Source: Lachnospiraceae bacterium | Lineage (GTDB): Bacteria; Bacillota; Clostridia; Lachnospirales; Lachnospiraceae | DNA: 64,000 bases | Direction: 5' to 3' | Assembly: GCA_017538995.1 (NCBI GenBank) | Contig: JAFYHV010000026.1 | Location: 1 to 64,000 of the forward strand | Notes under the pieces: model-generated | Databases searched by the model: none | What the model saw: only the letters and a program-made list of their open reading frames with translations | What the model was told of the DNA's origin: nothing | Made by a program: the position numbers and the translations under genes | Shown: positions 25,740 to 34,768 of the stretch, in pieces | Layout of the letters: each line of letters starts with the position of its first letter | Numbering within the stretch: position 1 is the stretch's first letter

Positions 25740-26783
25740 TTATCTCCCAAAAATATTTTCGAGTTCTTTAACTATTCTTTCAGCTCCGTGACCATCTGCA
25801 ATTTCCGAAGCCTTTCTGCTCATTTCCTTTGCCAGTGCGTTATCACCAGCCATGCGTTTAACCGCATTTAATACATCATAAAAGAAGCATTCGTTATCTC
25901 TCGCATCACCTGCATAAATAAATGCACCGAGTTCACCGAATTTTTCACCTCCGGGCACCTGATTGTCTGCCATCGAGAAGCAGATACAGGGCTTTCCGCA
26001 TGCACAGATTTCATACTGAGTGCTTCCTGCGGCGGAAATGACTATGTCAGCCTCTTCTATTTTTTCTTTCATGTCTGTAACATTTACGAAATAACTTATG
26101 TTTTTTGTGGCTTCACAGATATCTTTTATTTTGTCTATATCCGGCTCCATTTTGCCGAGAATCATATTTATGTTTTTATCCTTGAAAAACTCGTCCTCGG
26201 AAAACTTAAGCGCAAATCCGTACGCGAGATGTAAGGGATCAGCACCGCCCACAGAAATCATAATATTCTTTATTTCGCTAATTTCTCTTATGTTTCTTTG
26301 AGTAAATTCTTTTCTTAAAGGAGCATATGCGGGACCGATTATCATAGCCGGTGTTTTGACCTTTTCGGTCACATACATTTCTTTATACTTCTCTTCATCC
26401 GCATAAACATTATAGTTGACCAGGCAGTCAACATTGTAAGCAAACTCGTATACGTCGTCGAGATATACGGTCTTAATTACTTTTCCGAGTGCCTCAAAAT
26501 AATCATGTGTCACATAGTAACTGTCAACGATGAGTAAATCGGCTTTTTCTTCAGCGATTATCTGTTCAAGCAGAGCAAGTTCATCATCCATCCTGTTATA
26601 CGATGTTGTAAGATAATAAACGTCATATCCTCTGTTCATGATAAGCTCCATGGGTGTATCTTTTGCGCATACAAATAAACACTCATGCCCTTTATCCTTA
26701 AAGGCATCGCAGAGCGAGAGACATCTCATAACATGCCCCTGACCTATATATGAATTTGCATCTGCTCTTATTATGACTTTCAT
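25740..26783 (-). CDS. PseG-like UDP-sugar hydrolase
   Basis: The 347-residue GT-B-fold protein opens with IRADANSYIGQGHVMRCLSL; His17 in GQGH matches the catalytic histidine of Campylobacter PseG. The C-terminal half has a nucleotide-sugar site (VISAAGSTQYEICACGKPCICFS). PseG removes UDP from UDP-2,4-diacetamido-2,4,6-trideoxy-altrose in pseudaminic acid synthesis. None of the partner genes (pseB, C, H, I, F) is in the window, so the substrate may differ or the other genes lie elsewhere. It starts directly after the pcrA stop and ends four bases before the TIR-Sel1 start, implying co-transcription. Confidence 0.8.
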   Translation of the reverse strand: MKVIIRADANSYIGQGHVMRCLSLCDAFKDKGHECLFVCAKDTPMELIMNRGYDVYYLTTSYNRMDDELALLEQIIAEEKADLLIVDSYYVTHDYFEALGKVIKTVYLDDVYEFAYNVDCLVNYNVYADEEKYKEMYVTEKVKTPAMIIGPAYAPLRKEFTQRNIREISEIKNIMISVGGADPLHLAYGFALKFSEDEFFKDKNINMILGKMEPDIDKIKDICEATKNISYFVNVTDMKEKIEEADIVISAAGSTQYEICACGKPCICFSMADNQVPGGEKFGELGAFIYAGDARDNECFFYDVLNAVKRMAGDNALAKEMSRKASEIADGHGAERIVKELENIFGR

Positions 26784-29207
26784 TTAAATCACCGTAAGTT
26801 TCGTGAATCTTGAATCGAGTATTCTCTGACCGTACTGGTCGAATTCTATTTTAACATATGTATTAACGCCGCTGTCGTCAATTTCTTTTACGATGCCCTC
26901 GCCAAACTTGATATGTCTTACCCTGTCGCCGACTTTGTAATTGATACTGCCCTTTAAGTCGCTGCCCTTGGTAAAGCCAAGCGGTTTTGCTTTGGCCTGC
27001 ACCGTAGCGGTTTTGTAATTCGTTTCGACTTTGCTGTCGGATGAATCAGTTTTAGGAGTTATGTTAACCTTTGCTGTTGCTTTAGGCTTGCCTTTCGAAA
27101 GCAGGCCTGTTGAAGCATAAGGTACTCCTCCTGGTATTGTATTTGATGTACCTGAAGAAGAATTCCTTAAATAACCGCCGTAAACGCCCGTAGGAGCGTA
27201 TTTAGACTTCTGCATGGGAATTTCTTCGGCTGTGCTCTTTTTAAACTTTGTATCGCTGTCTAAGAGCTCTGAGGGTATCTCTCGCACAAATCTGCTAATC
27301 GGATAATTCTGCCACTGGCCTCTTGCCATTCTGCTTTGAGCGGCGGTCAGGGTTAAATCATCCTTGGCTCTTGTGATACCTACATATGCAAGTCTTCTTT
27401 CTTCCTCGATATCCTCAGAATTGTATGAAGTGATACTTCTCTCTCCCGGGAATAAACCGTCTTCCATTCCCACAATATAAACATGCGAAAATTCAAGACC
27501 TTTGGCCGAATGAAGAGTCATCATAAGGATTCTGTCCAAAGATGTATCCGCATTGTCGATATCTGCTACCAGAGATACATCATTTAAGAATTCCTGAAGA
27601 GTCGGACCCTTCTCTGCCTCGGGATTTTCCTGAGCATATTTTTCTTCAAAATATGCAGCCTTTGAAATAAGTTCGTCTATATTGGCAAGTCTGTCGTTTG
27701 CGTCATCCTTGTCTTCGTTTTCTTTGATATAATCCTCGTATTTAATCTTGTCAATCAGCTCGGATATGATTTCGGGAATTTCGTCGAATTCGCCTTCGGC
27801 AATTCTTTCTCTGAAAAGAATAATATCCGATGCGAAATCTCTCATCTTATCCGCAGCTTTTCCGATCGAAGGAATTCTGTCGGCATGAAGCAGGGCTTCA
27901 AACAACGATATTTCGTTATTCTCCGCATACATTCTGGCTTTTCCGAGGGACGTCTCGCCTATGCCTCTTTTAGGAACGTTTACTATTCTCTCGACATTTA
28001 AATTATCGTTACCGTTTGCAATCGTTTTTAAATATGCAAGGATGTCTTTTATTTCACGTCTTGAATAGAAGTTGGTGCCTCCGACAATCGTGTACGGAAT
28101 GTTTTCGCGAAGCATTGCTTCTTCAAGTTCACGCGACTGCTGGTTGGTACGGTAAAGAACCGCTATATCGTTCCTTAACGCATCACGGCGTCTAACCTTG
28201 GTATAAATGTCGTCTGCAACAAACATGGCTTCTTCTTTTGAAGAAGAAAACTGTCTGAAGTGAATCTTGCTGCCGTCTCCTCTCGCAGACCAGAGCGTCT
28301 TTTCCTTTCTGCCAATATTATGCGCAATTACTGCGTTTGCGGCATTAAGGATGTTTTCGGTCGAACGGTAATTCTGCTCAAGTTTAACCACTTTAGCTGT
28401 GGGATAATTCTTCTCAAAATCAAGGATATTTCTTATGTTAGCACCTCTGAAACGATAGATTGACTGATCGTCGTCACCTACCACACAGAGGTTTTTATAC
28501 TTATCCGCAAGAAGTTTTACGAACGCAAACTGAACCGAGTTTGTATCCTGATATTCATCCACGAGTATATATTTAAATCTGTTTCTGTAGTTTTCGAGTA
28601 CGTCCTTGTTCTTTTTGAAAAGTTCAACGGTTAAAAGAAGCAGATCGTCGAAATCAAGCGCATTGTTGTCAAAAAGAACTTTTTCGTATTCCCTGTAAAG
28701 AAACGATACTTTTTTCTCATAATCTTCTTTTGCGAAAGACTCGTATTCTTCGGGCGTAACCATTTCGTTCTTATTCGAACTGATTGTCGAAAGAATCATT
28801 TTAGGAGGATATTCCTTGGGGTTAAGTCCGTGCTTTTTTAAGAGGTCATTCATAACCTTTTTTGAATCATCTGTATCGTAAATACTGAAATCCGAATTAT
28901 ATCCGAGCAGGTCAATATGACGTCTTAAAATACGTGCGCATGTTGAATGAAAAGTCGATACCCATATCGAATCCGCACCGAATCCGACTATGTCATCCAC
29001 TCTCTTTCTCATTTCTTCCGCAGCTTTATTCGTAAAAGTAATAGCCAGTATGTTGTACGGAGAAATTCCGATATCAATCATATGCGCTATTCTGTATGTA
29101 ATTACTCTTGTCTTTCCCGAACCTGCACCCGCCAAAATTAAAAGCGGCCCTTCAGTCTCCATAACTGCTTCATACTGTTCGGGGTTTAAAAATCTCTCTA
29201 AATTCAT
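26784..29207 (-). CDS. pcrA: UvrD/PcrA superfamily 1 DNA helicase
   Basis: The 807-residue protein has all SF1A helicase motifs: Walker A AGAGSGKT (residues 26-33), TFTNKAAEEMRKRV, DDLL and VDEYQDTN, GDDDQSIYRFRGA, NYRS, and LMTLHSAKGLEF with VGITRA near 640. The C-terminus has the Tudor-like YKVGDRVRHIKFGEGIV module that links PcrA to RNA polymerase. It unwinds DNA 3' to 5' in repair and replication-fork maintenance. About 100 low-complexity residues (Ser, Lys, Thr rich) separate the helicase core from the Tudor-like end, as is usual. It heads a unit with the PseG-like and TIR-Sel1 genes. Confidence 0.97.
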   Translation of the reverse strand: MNLERFLNPEQYEAVMETEGPLLILAGAGSGKTRVITYRIAHMIDIGISPYNILAITFTNKAAEEMRKRVDDIVGFGADSIWVSTFHSTCARILRRHIDLLGYNSDFSIYDTDDSKKVMNDLLKKHGLNPKEYPPKMILSTISSNKNEMVTPEEYESFAKEDYEKKVSFLYREYEKVLFDNNALDFDDLLLLTVELFKKNKDVLENYRNRFKYILVDEYQDTNSVQFAFVKLLADKYKNLCVVGDDDQSIYRFRGANIRNILDFEKNYPTAKVVKLEQNYRSTENILNAANAVIAHNIGRKEKTLWSARGDGSKIHFRQFSSSKEEAMFVADDIYTKVRRRDALRNDIAVLYRTNQQSRELEEAMLRENIPYTIVGGTNFYSRREIKDILAYLKTIANGNDNLNVERIVNVPKRGIGETSLGKARMYAENNEISLFEALLHADRIPSIGKAADKMRDFASDIILFRERIAEGEFDEIPEIISELIDKIKYEDYIKENEDKDDANDRLANIDELISKAAYFEEKYAQENPEAEKGPTLQEFLNDVSLVADIDNADTSLDRILMMTLHSAKGLEFSHVYIVGMEDGLFPGERSITSYNSEDIEEERRLAYVGITRAKDDLTLTAAQSRMARGQWQNYPISRFVREIPSELLDSDTKFKKSTAEEIPMQKSKYAPTGVYGGYLRNSSSGTSNTIPGGVPYASTGLLSKGKPKATAKVNITPKTDSSDSKVETNYKTATVQAKAKPLGFTKGSDLKGSINYKVGDRVRHIKFGEGIVKEIDDSGVNTYVKIEFDQYGQRILDSRFTKLTVI

Positions 29208-29242
29208 AATTTAAATAAATGCCGGGCGCCTAAGCACCCGGC
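29208..29242 (-). terminator. Terminator of the ior-paaK-ACT operon
   Basis: On the minus strand GCCGGGTGC and GCGCCCGGC pair around a 4-base loop with one G-T pair, followed by an AT-rich ATTTATTTAAATT. The stem is very stable but the U-run is imperfect. It lies between the ACT gene stop and the pcrA start. Confidence 0.7.
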
Positions 29243-29259
29243 AAGCCTTAATACTTAAT

Positions 29260-29688
29260 TTACATTGAGTAAGCAGCATCGGGATCTACAAGTGTAAGTC
29301 CTGCTTTCTGAACTGCTTCGTATCCTTTGTCGATATCGGAGCATTTGATAATCATTGAGCCTGCTTCACGGCTTGAGTTAAGTGTGTACATATACTCAAT
29401 ATTGATGCCTTCGGAAGTGAAGGTCTTTGTAAGGCGGTTAAGTGAACCTGCCTTCTGTTCCATGCTGACTGCAAGTACATTCGTGAGTCTTGCAAGACAG
29501 CCTGCTTCTTTTAAAACTGCTTTAGCCTTATCGGGGTCGGAAACGATCATTCTGATAACGCCGTATTCGCTGGTATCTGCAAGTGCCAGACATACTATAT
29601 TGATATCGTTCTTTGCAAGAACATCTGTTACACTGTCAAGTCTTCCTTCTCTGTTTTCAAGAAATACCGTCAACTGTTTTAAATACAT
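29260..29688 (-). CDS. Tandem ACT-domain protein
   Basis: The 142-residue protein consists of two ACT domains. The first (residues about 3-66) starts QLTVFLENREGRLDSVTDVL and the second (about 70-140) starts LAVSMEQKAGSLNRLTKTF. ACT domains bind amino acids as allosteric effectors. Proteins of this type are often encoded beside phenylacetate-CoA ligase and indolepyruvate oxidoreductase genes, where they may sense aromatic amino acids. It follows paaK by 11 bases and precedes the terminator. No enzymatic domain is present. Confidence 0.88.
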   Translation of the reverse strand: MYLKQLTVFLENREGRLDSVTDVLAKNDINIVCLALADTSEYGVIRMIVSDPDKAKAVLKEAGCLARLTNVLAVSMEQKAGSLNRLTKTFTSEGINIEYMYTLNSSREAGSMIIKCSDIDKGYEAVQKAGLTLVDPDAAYSM

Positions 29689-29699
29689 ATCCCCACCCC

Positions 29700-31001
29700 C
29701 TAGTCTTCAAATACTCGTTTGTCAATTACACGTTTGGATTTGCCTTCGAAACGGTCAAGTGATCTCGGCTCTACAAGTTTAACCTTAACAGCAATAAGAA
29801 GTGCACTCTGTAATGCTGCGGAAATCTTCTTTGTAAGAGCTTCCATCTCTCTGATTTCGTCGGAGAATACATTCTCGTCAACTTCAACCTGAACTTCAAG
29901 TGTATCGAGATTGTTAACTCTGTCAACTATCATCTGATAATGAGGAGATACTCCTTCGATTTCAAGAAGTGCTGTTTCAACCTGTGAAGGGAATACATTT
30001 ACGCCACGGATGATAAGCATATCATCGGATCTGCCTTTGAACTTGGAGATTCTTGGTGTTGTACGTCCGCATTCGCATGTTGAATGATCAATACTTGTAA
30101 GGTCTTTAGTACGATAACGAAGAAGGGGAAGGCCCTCTTTCGTAAGTGTTGTGAATACAAGTTCACCGACCTCTCCGTCTCCGAGAGGAGTAAGAGTTTC
30201 TTTATCAATGATTTCTGCATAGAAATGATCTTCCTGAACGTGAAGTCCTTTGTGGAATTCACAGTCACATGCAACACCCGGTCCGCATACTTCGGAAAGA
30301 CCGTAAATATCATGTGCATGAATTCCGAGTTTCTCTTCAATCTGCAGTCGCATCTTTTCTGTCCAGGGCTCTGCACCACAGATAGCTGTCTTTAATTTAA
30401 GCTTATCTTTTACGCCCATTTCCTCGATAACTTCTGCAATATGAAGAAGGTAAGAAGGTGTACATGCGATAGCTGTAGCACCGAAGTCTTCCATCATTGT
30501 AACAAGTCTCTTGGTATTACCTGTTGACATGGGAACCGTCATACAGCCTAAGTTTTCTGCACCGTAATGAAGTCCGAGACCACCGGTGAAAAGACCGTAT
30601 CCGTAAGCTACCTGAATCATGTCTTCCTTGGTAACACCACACATTACGAGATCTCTTGCAACGCATTCCTGCCATGCTTCGATATCTCTTCTTGTGTAAG
30701 CAACTACAGTTGCCTTTCCTGTTGTACCACTGGATGCGTGTACACGTACAATCTGTGATTTGGGAACAGCCAGTAATCCGAAAGGATAGTTGTCTCTCAA
30801 ATCGTTCTTTGTGGTAAACGGAAGTTTGGTAATGTCCTCGATACCCTTAATATCCCCCGGTTCGAGTCCCATTGCCTGCATTTTTTTGCGATAAAACTCA
30901 ACGTTGTGATAAACGTTTGCGACGAGTTTTCTGAGTCTAGCACCCTGCATATTTGCCATCTCGTCACGGCTCATGCATTCTCTTGCTTCATTCCAAATCA
31001 T
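29700..31001 (-). CDS. paaK: Phenylacetate-CoA ligase family enzyme
   Basis: The 433-residue adenylate-forming enzyme has the ATP-binding [17 protein letters not shown], the [16 protein letters not shown] block, [23 protein letters not shown] and the C-terminal [18 protein letters not shown]. It activates an aryl acetate (phenylacetate, indoleacetate or similar) with ATP and CoA in the cytoplasm. Together with IorAB it can run in either direction: aryl-pyruvate oxidation giving aryl-acetyl-CoA and then free acid with ATP gain, or use of aryl acetates. Substrate range cannot be read from the sequence. A 97-base gap with a small hairpin separates it from iorB. Confidence 0.92.
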   Translation of the reverse strand: MIWNEARECMSRDEMANMQGARLRKLVANVYHNVEFYRKKMQAMGLEPGDIKGIEDITKLPFTTKNDLRDNYPFGLLAVPKSQIVRVHASSGTTGKATVVAYTRRDIEAWQECVARDLVMCGVTKEDMIQVAYGYGLFTGGLGLHYGAENLGCMTVPMSTGNTKRLVTMMEDFGATAIACTPSYLLHIAEVIEEMGVKDKLKLKTAICGAEPWTEKMRLQIEEKLGIHAHDIYGLSEVCGPGVACDCEFHKGLHVQEDHFYAEIIDKETLTPLGDGEVGELVFTTLTKEGLPLLRYRTKDLTSIDHSTCECGRTTPRISKFKGRSDDMLIIRGVNVFPSQVETALLEIEGVSPHYQMIVDRVNNLDTLEVQVEVDENVFSDEIREMEALTKKISAALQSALLIAVKVKLVEPRSLDRFEGKSKRVIDKRVFED

Positions 31002-31048
31002 ACTTTCGTAACCTCATTTTCTTGGAAATTAATTGTTAGCGCTTCTTT

Positions 31049-31069
31049 TATAAGTCTGCCAAACTTATA
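31049..31069 (-). other. Small inverted repeat between iorB and paaK
   Basis: TATAAGT and ACTTATA flank a 7-base loop. There is no T-run on either side, so it is unlikely to be a terminator. It may be an operator or an mRNA processing or stability hairpin inside the operon. The AT-rich stem makes chance occurrence plausible. Confidence 0.35.
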
Positions 31070-31098
31070 CTAATATAAAAATCTTCCTAAAATTTTTA

Positions 31099-31668
31099 CT
31101 ATAAGTTATAACCAGCTTCAAAAGCTACTTTGTTGATATCGATTGTCTTTGCGGGAACTGTCTTTTCGATTACCTTAATCCAGTCTTCCTTCGCAAAATC
31201 CATATGTTTAGCTGCTATACCTACGATGATTGTGTTAAATACTCTGGCATTGCCGATTTTCTTTGCTTCTGCCATTGCATCGATATCAATTACTTTGTAT
31301 TTTTTCTTTAAATCTTCGATGATGTTTTCGGGATATTCTGCTGCCCCTGTAAGAACTGTCATCGGATCGATTCTCTGATCGTTAACGATTAAAACACCGT
31401 CTTTTTTAAGAAAATGAGCATAACGTAATGCTTCAAGTCTTTCAAATGCAATAAGAACATCTGCGCAGCCTTCTTCCACGATGGGTTCATAAACCTTTTC
31501 GCCGTAACGAACAAATGTAACTACGCTTCCGCCACGCTGTGCCATACCGTGAACTTCGGATAATTTTACGTCATATCCTGCTTCGGTTATAACACCGCCT
31601 AAGATTCTACTTGTAAGCAAAGTACCCTGACCGCCTACACCAACTATCATAATACTCTTTGTTTCCAT
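31099..31668 (-). CDS. iorB: Indolepyruvate ferredoxin oxidoreductase, beta subunit
   Basis: The 189-residue protein begins SIMIVGVGGQGTLLTSRIL and contains SEVHGMAQRGGSVVTFVRYG, the gamma-domain signature of 2-oxoacid:acceptor oxidoreductases. With IorA it oxidatively decarboxylates aryl-pyruvates from aromatic amino acid transamination to aryl-acetyl-CoA, reducing ferredoxin. It starts two bases after the iorA stop, typical of this two-subunit complex in anaerobes. Confidence 0.95.
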   Translation of the reverse strand: METKSIMIVGVGGQGTLLTSRILGGVITEAGYDVKLSEVHGMAQRGGSVVTFVRYGEKVYEPIVEEGCADVLIAFERLEALRYAHFLKKDGVLIVNDQRIDPMTVLTGAAEYPENIIEDLKKKYKVIDIDAMAEAKKIGNARVFNTIIVGIAAKHMDFAKEDWIKVIEKTVPAKTIDINKVAFEAGYNL

Positions 31669-31670
31669 GC

Positions 31671-33407
31671 TTACACCTCTCTTGTCTCGATTGCACCGAA
31701 TTTACATCTTGATGCGCAAAGTCCGCAGCCGTTACACATTGTATCGTCGATAGAAATTGTTCCGTCCTCGTTCTTTCTCATAGCGGGACAGCCGGGCTTT
31801 AAGCACATGCCGCATTTCTTGCACTTGTCGGGAATCGCATAACATTTCTTGTGAGAAACATTTGTTTTAAGAAGTGCGCAGGGAGCCTGTGAAATAATTA
31901 CAGAAACTGCATCTCTTGCAACTTCTTCCTTGATTGTTGCTTTTAACTTCTCTGTATCAAAAGCATTTACAACACTGACATGTTCAACACCGAGTGCATG
32001 GCAGAGGTCGATTAAATCTACAGCATATGTAGCTTCGCCTGATAAGGTTTTGCCTGTTGCAGCGTGATCCTGATGACCTGTCATACCTGTGGTTGAGTTA
32101 TCCACGATGATAACCGTACCTGTTGCTTTGTTGTATACCATGTTAAGAAGTGAGTTGATACCGGTATGAAGGAATGTTGAATCACCGATAACCGCTACCC
32201 AGTTCTTGATATAATCTTTGCCTTTGGCTTTTTCCATACCGTGAAGTGTGGAAATGGATGAACCCATACAAACGGTTGTATCGATTACGTTAAGAGGTGC
32301 TACAGCGCCCAATGTGTAACAACCGATATCTCCTGCTGCATGAAGCTTAAGTTCATTAAGAACTGTAAATGTGCTTCTGTGAGGACATCCGGGGCAGAGA
32401 ATGGGAGGTCTTGCGGGAACCTTTGCGGGTTCGTCTGTATTAACCTCTTCTCCAAGGATTGCTTTCTTAAGCATATTTGCTGAGTACTCACCCTGAATTG
32501 TTAAGATGTCTTTTCCGTGGCACTTAATGCCCCAGGATTTAACCTGCTCTTCAATAAGGGGTTCGAGTTCTTCAATTACATAAAGTGTATCTACTTTCGA
32601 AGCAAAGTCTTCGATAAGTTTTTTAGGCAGGGGATGAACAAGTCCGAGTTTAAGAACACTTGCATTGGGAAGTGCTTCTTTTACGTACTGATAAGGGATA
32701 CCTGATGTAATAACACCGATCTTGGTATCGTTCATTTCAACCTTGTTGATGGGAAGTGTGCATGCATCTTCAGACATATCTTTAAGACGCTTTTCAACGA
32801 ATACGTGTCTTCCCTTAGCCATAGCAGGCATCATAACGTTCTTGGGAACGCTTCTTTCATAAACCTTGTCTTCGATTTCTTCTCTGTCACAAAGTTCAAC
32901 TACGCCCTGGCTGTGTGCAAGACGTGTGGTTGTTCTGATCATGATGGGACAGTCGTATTTTTCGGAAAGTTCAAAAGCAAGCTTTGTAAAATCTTTAGCT
33001 TCTGCTGAATCCGAAGGCTCAAGTACAGGTACCTGTGCAACTCTTGCTACACATCTTGAATCCTGCTCATTCTGTGAAGAATAAAGTCCGGGATCGTCTG
33101 CTGCAACGAGTACAAGTCCGCCGTTAACTCCTATGTAAGATACGGTATAAAGAGGGTCCGATGCTACGTTAACACCTACCATCTTCATTGAGCAGAGTGC
33201 TCTGACACCGCTCATGGAAGCACCGATTGCAACTTCCATTGCCACCTTTTCATTGGGTGACCATTCAGCGTAAATTTCGGGATATTTTACGATATTTTCG
33301 CTGATTTCCGTACTCGGAGTTCCGGGATAAGCCGATGAAACCTTAACTCCGGCCTCGTACGCACCGCGGGCAATTGCTTCGTTGCCCAGCATAATCTTCT
33401 TTTCCAT
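31671..33407 (-). CDS. iorA: Indolepyruvate ferredoxin oxidoreductase, alpha subunit
   Basis: The 578-residue protein has the N-terminal pyrimidine domain (GNEAIARGAYEAGVKVSSAY, PGTPSTEIS), a thiamine-diphosphate region (PGCPHRSTF, VIGDSTFLHTGINSLLNM, IVDNSTTGMTG) and a C-terminal two-cluster ferredoxin module. The cysteine groups there are CKKCGMCLKPGCP and CNGCGLCASRC. It is slightly shorter than many homologues but has every expected block. RBS GAGGAAATATTAA precedes the ATG. It begins 41 bases after the RNase P RNA with no terminator or clear promoter in between. Confidence 0.96.
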   Translation of the reverse strand: MEKKIMLGNEAIARGAYEAGVKVSSAYPGTPSTEISENIVKYPEIYAEWSPNEKVAMEVAIGASMSGVRALCSMKMVGVNVASDPLYTVSYIGVNGGLVLVAADDPGLYSSQNEQDSRCVARVAQVPVLEPSDSAEAKDFTKLAFELSEKYDCPIMIRTTTRLAHSQGVVELCDREEIEDKVYERSVPKNVMMPAMAKGRHVFVEKRLKDMSEDACTLPINKVEMNDTKIGVITSGIPYQYVKEALPNASVLKLGLVHPLPKKLIEDFASKVDTLYVIEELEPLIEEQVKSWGIKCHGKDILTIQGEYSANMLKKAILGEEVNTDEPAKVPARPPILCPGCPHRSTFTVLNELKLHAAGDIGCYTLGAVAPLNVIDTTVCMGSSISTLHGMEKAKGKDYIKNWVAVIGDSTFLHTGINSLLNMVYNKATGTVIIVDNSTTGMTGHQDHAATGKTLSGEATYAVDLIDLCHALGVEHVSVVNAFDTEKLKATIKEEVARDAVSVIISQAPCALLKTNVSHKKCYAIPDKCKKCGMCLKPGCPAMRKNEDGTISIDDTMCNGCGLCASRCKFGAIETREV

Positions 33408-33448
33408 TTAATATTTCCTCCGCCGATTAATTTACCATATGAGATTGA

Positions 33449-33774
33449 GTGAAACTGTAAGCCGGGTTCTGTCTTGGACGATCATCTATCTAGAATCCGT
33501 GTCGCCACGAATTTCAAGCAACCTACCTGAGCCAAGCCGGGCAAGCTTATTGGCTACGTTTGGTCTTGCTTCGGATGGGGTTTACACAGCCTTATCCGTT
33601 ACCGGATAAGCGGTGGTCTCTTACACCGCCTTTTCACCCTTACCGCTTGCGCGGCGGTTATTTTCTGTTGCACTTTCCTGAGAGTCACCTCTACCGGACG
33701 TTATCCGGCATCCTGCCCTGCGAAGCCCGGACTTTCCTCACCTCTAAAAGAGCCGCGATCGTCTGTTTCACTCA
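33449..33774 (-). ncRNA. rnpB: RNase P RNA, class A
   Basis: On the minus strand the molecule has the universal core block GAGGAAAGTCCGGGCTTCGC near its 5' side, the CCGGTAGAGGTGA and AAGTGCAACAGAAA segments, and CCCGGCTTACAG at the 3' side. The termini pair as GAGTGAAAC with GTTTCACTC (helix P1). The length is about 326 bases. It is the catalytic RNA that trims the 5' end of tRNA precursors. A consensus promoter lies directly upstream. No T-rich terminator is visible before iorA. Exact ends are set from the P1 helix and may be off by a few bases. Confidence 0.95.
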
Positions 33775-33782
33775 AATAATAT

Positions 33783-33811
33783 ATTATACTAAAAAAACCT
33801 CTTAAAATCAA
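33783..33811 (-). promoter_or_regulatory. Promoter of rnpB
   Basis: On the minus strand TTGATT and TATAAT are 17 bases apart and the -10 ends about eight bases before the predicted 5' end of RNase P RNA. The -35 overlaps the stop codon of the acyltransferase gene. Confidence 0.85.
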
Positions 33812-34761
33812 ACTGCTTGTTTCTTCTTTTTGAACAGTTTCAAAAGCAGTGAATGTATTCTTTTTCCGATAAGAAAATAGTAAAGTCCGCCGATTGCAAA
33901 TGTGCATACGGCGTATAAAAGCATTGTCTTTCCGCTGACAAGATTAAGGCCAGTATAAAATGAAATTATAAAGAATACTAATAAGACCGGTAACTGGATA
34001 AGATAAATATCAAGTGTGGCCTCTCCGATGCCGTTAACTGCATTTTTTATGAGGACAGCGAACTTCGGTAATTCTTTTGTCTTGTTCTTAGTTTTAAAAA
34101 GGCCTGTAATTATAATTCCCAAAAGCATTCCACCGAAGAAATGAATATAACCTCTGGCGATTCTCGTTGAAAGAAAAGGAATGATTGAGAACTCTGTCAC
34201 ATGTGTGATTACAACACCTGCAATCATCGGAACTGCCAGAAGAATTCCTGCGGGGATTTTTGTCACTTTGGATATAAATACAAAGATGTACATAAGGATA
34301 TAGCAAAGCAAAAGCACGCTTACATACCAGCAGATCGGATTAATCTCATAGTCTTTAGTGATGCTCCAGCTTCCGAGACCCAGCGCTGTAACGATACTTC
34401 CAAACACATTTATATCCGTCGGATATCTTAATGTACCGTTGCAGAGTCGTACATAAAAGAAAAGCGCAATATCATAAAAGACAGTGCCCACTATCATGCT
34501 CGGAATAAGGCGGATAAGTCTCTTGCCGAAAAATTCAGGGAAAGACATTTTATCCCGGATTCTTGCGATATATGGAACCATAAAAAATCCTGACATTAAA
34601 AAGAATATTTCCACGATATATCCGAAGTAAATTTTTCCGCCGTAAAAGTTTATCCCACGATAAAAGAATGTTCCCGTCAGCTGCTGATAGTGATGGAACA
34701 AAACTGCTGCAGTTAAGATTATTCTGATGATGTCCGGTAAAACTTTTCTCGAATCTTTCAC
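33808..34761 (-). CDS. Acyltransferase 3 family membrane protein
   Basis: The 317-residue protein has about ten hydrophobic helices and the family pattern of an early RIILTAAVLFHHYQQL segment with the conserved histidine, then FLMSGFFM and FFGKRLIRLIPSMIV. Such enzymes O-acylate sugars of surface polysaccharides or lipids using cytoplasmic acyl donors. The start is a GTG at 34759-34761, eight bases after the preceding gene. Substrate unknown; the neighbouring large membrane protein may act on the same glycan. Confidence 0.85.
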   Translation of the reverse strand: MKDSRKVLPDIIRIILTAAVLFHHYQQLTGTFFYRGINFYGGKIYFGYIVEIFFLMSGFFMVPYIARIRDKMSFPEFFGKRLIRLIPSMIVGTVFYDIALFFYVRLCNGTLRYPTDINVFGSIVTALGLGSWSITKDYEINPICWYVSVLLLCYILMYIFVFISKVTKIPAGILLAVPMIAGVVITHVTEFSIIPFLSTRIARGYIHFFGGMLLGIIITGLFKTKNKTKELPKFAVLIKNAVNGIGEATLDIYLIQLPVLLVFFIISFYTGLNLVSGKTMLLYAVCTFAIGGLYYFLIGKRIHSLLLKLFKKKKQAV

Positions 34762-34768
34762 TGTTTTC

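Noticed and set aside
31049..31069. Hairpin between iorB and paaK as a terminator
   Set aside because: No T-run follows and paaK belongs functionally to the same operon.
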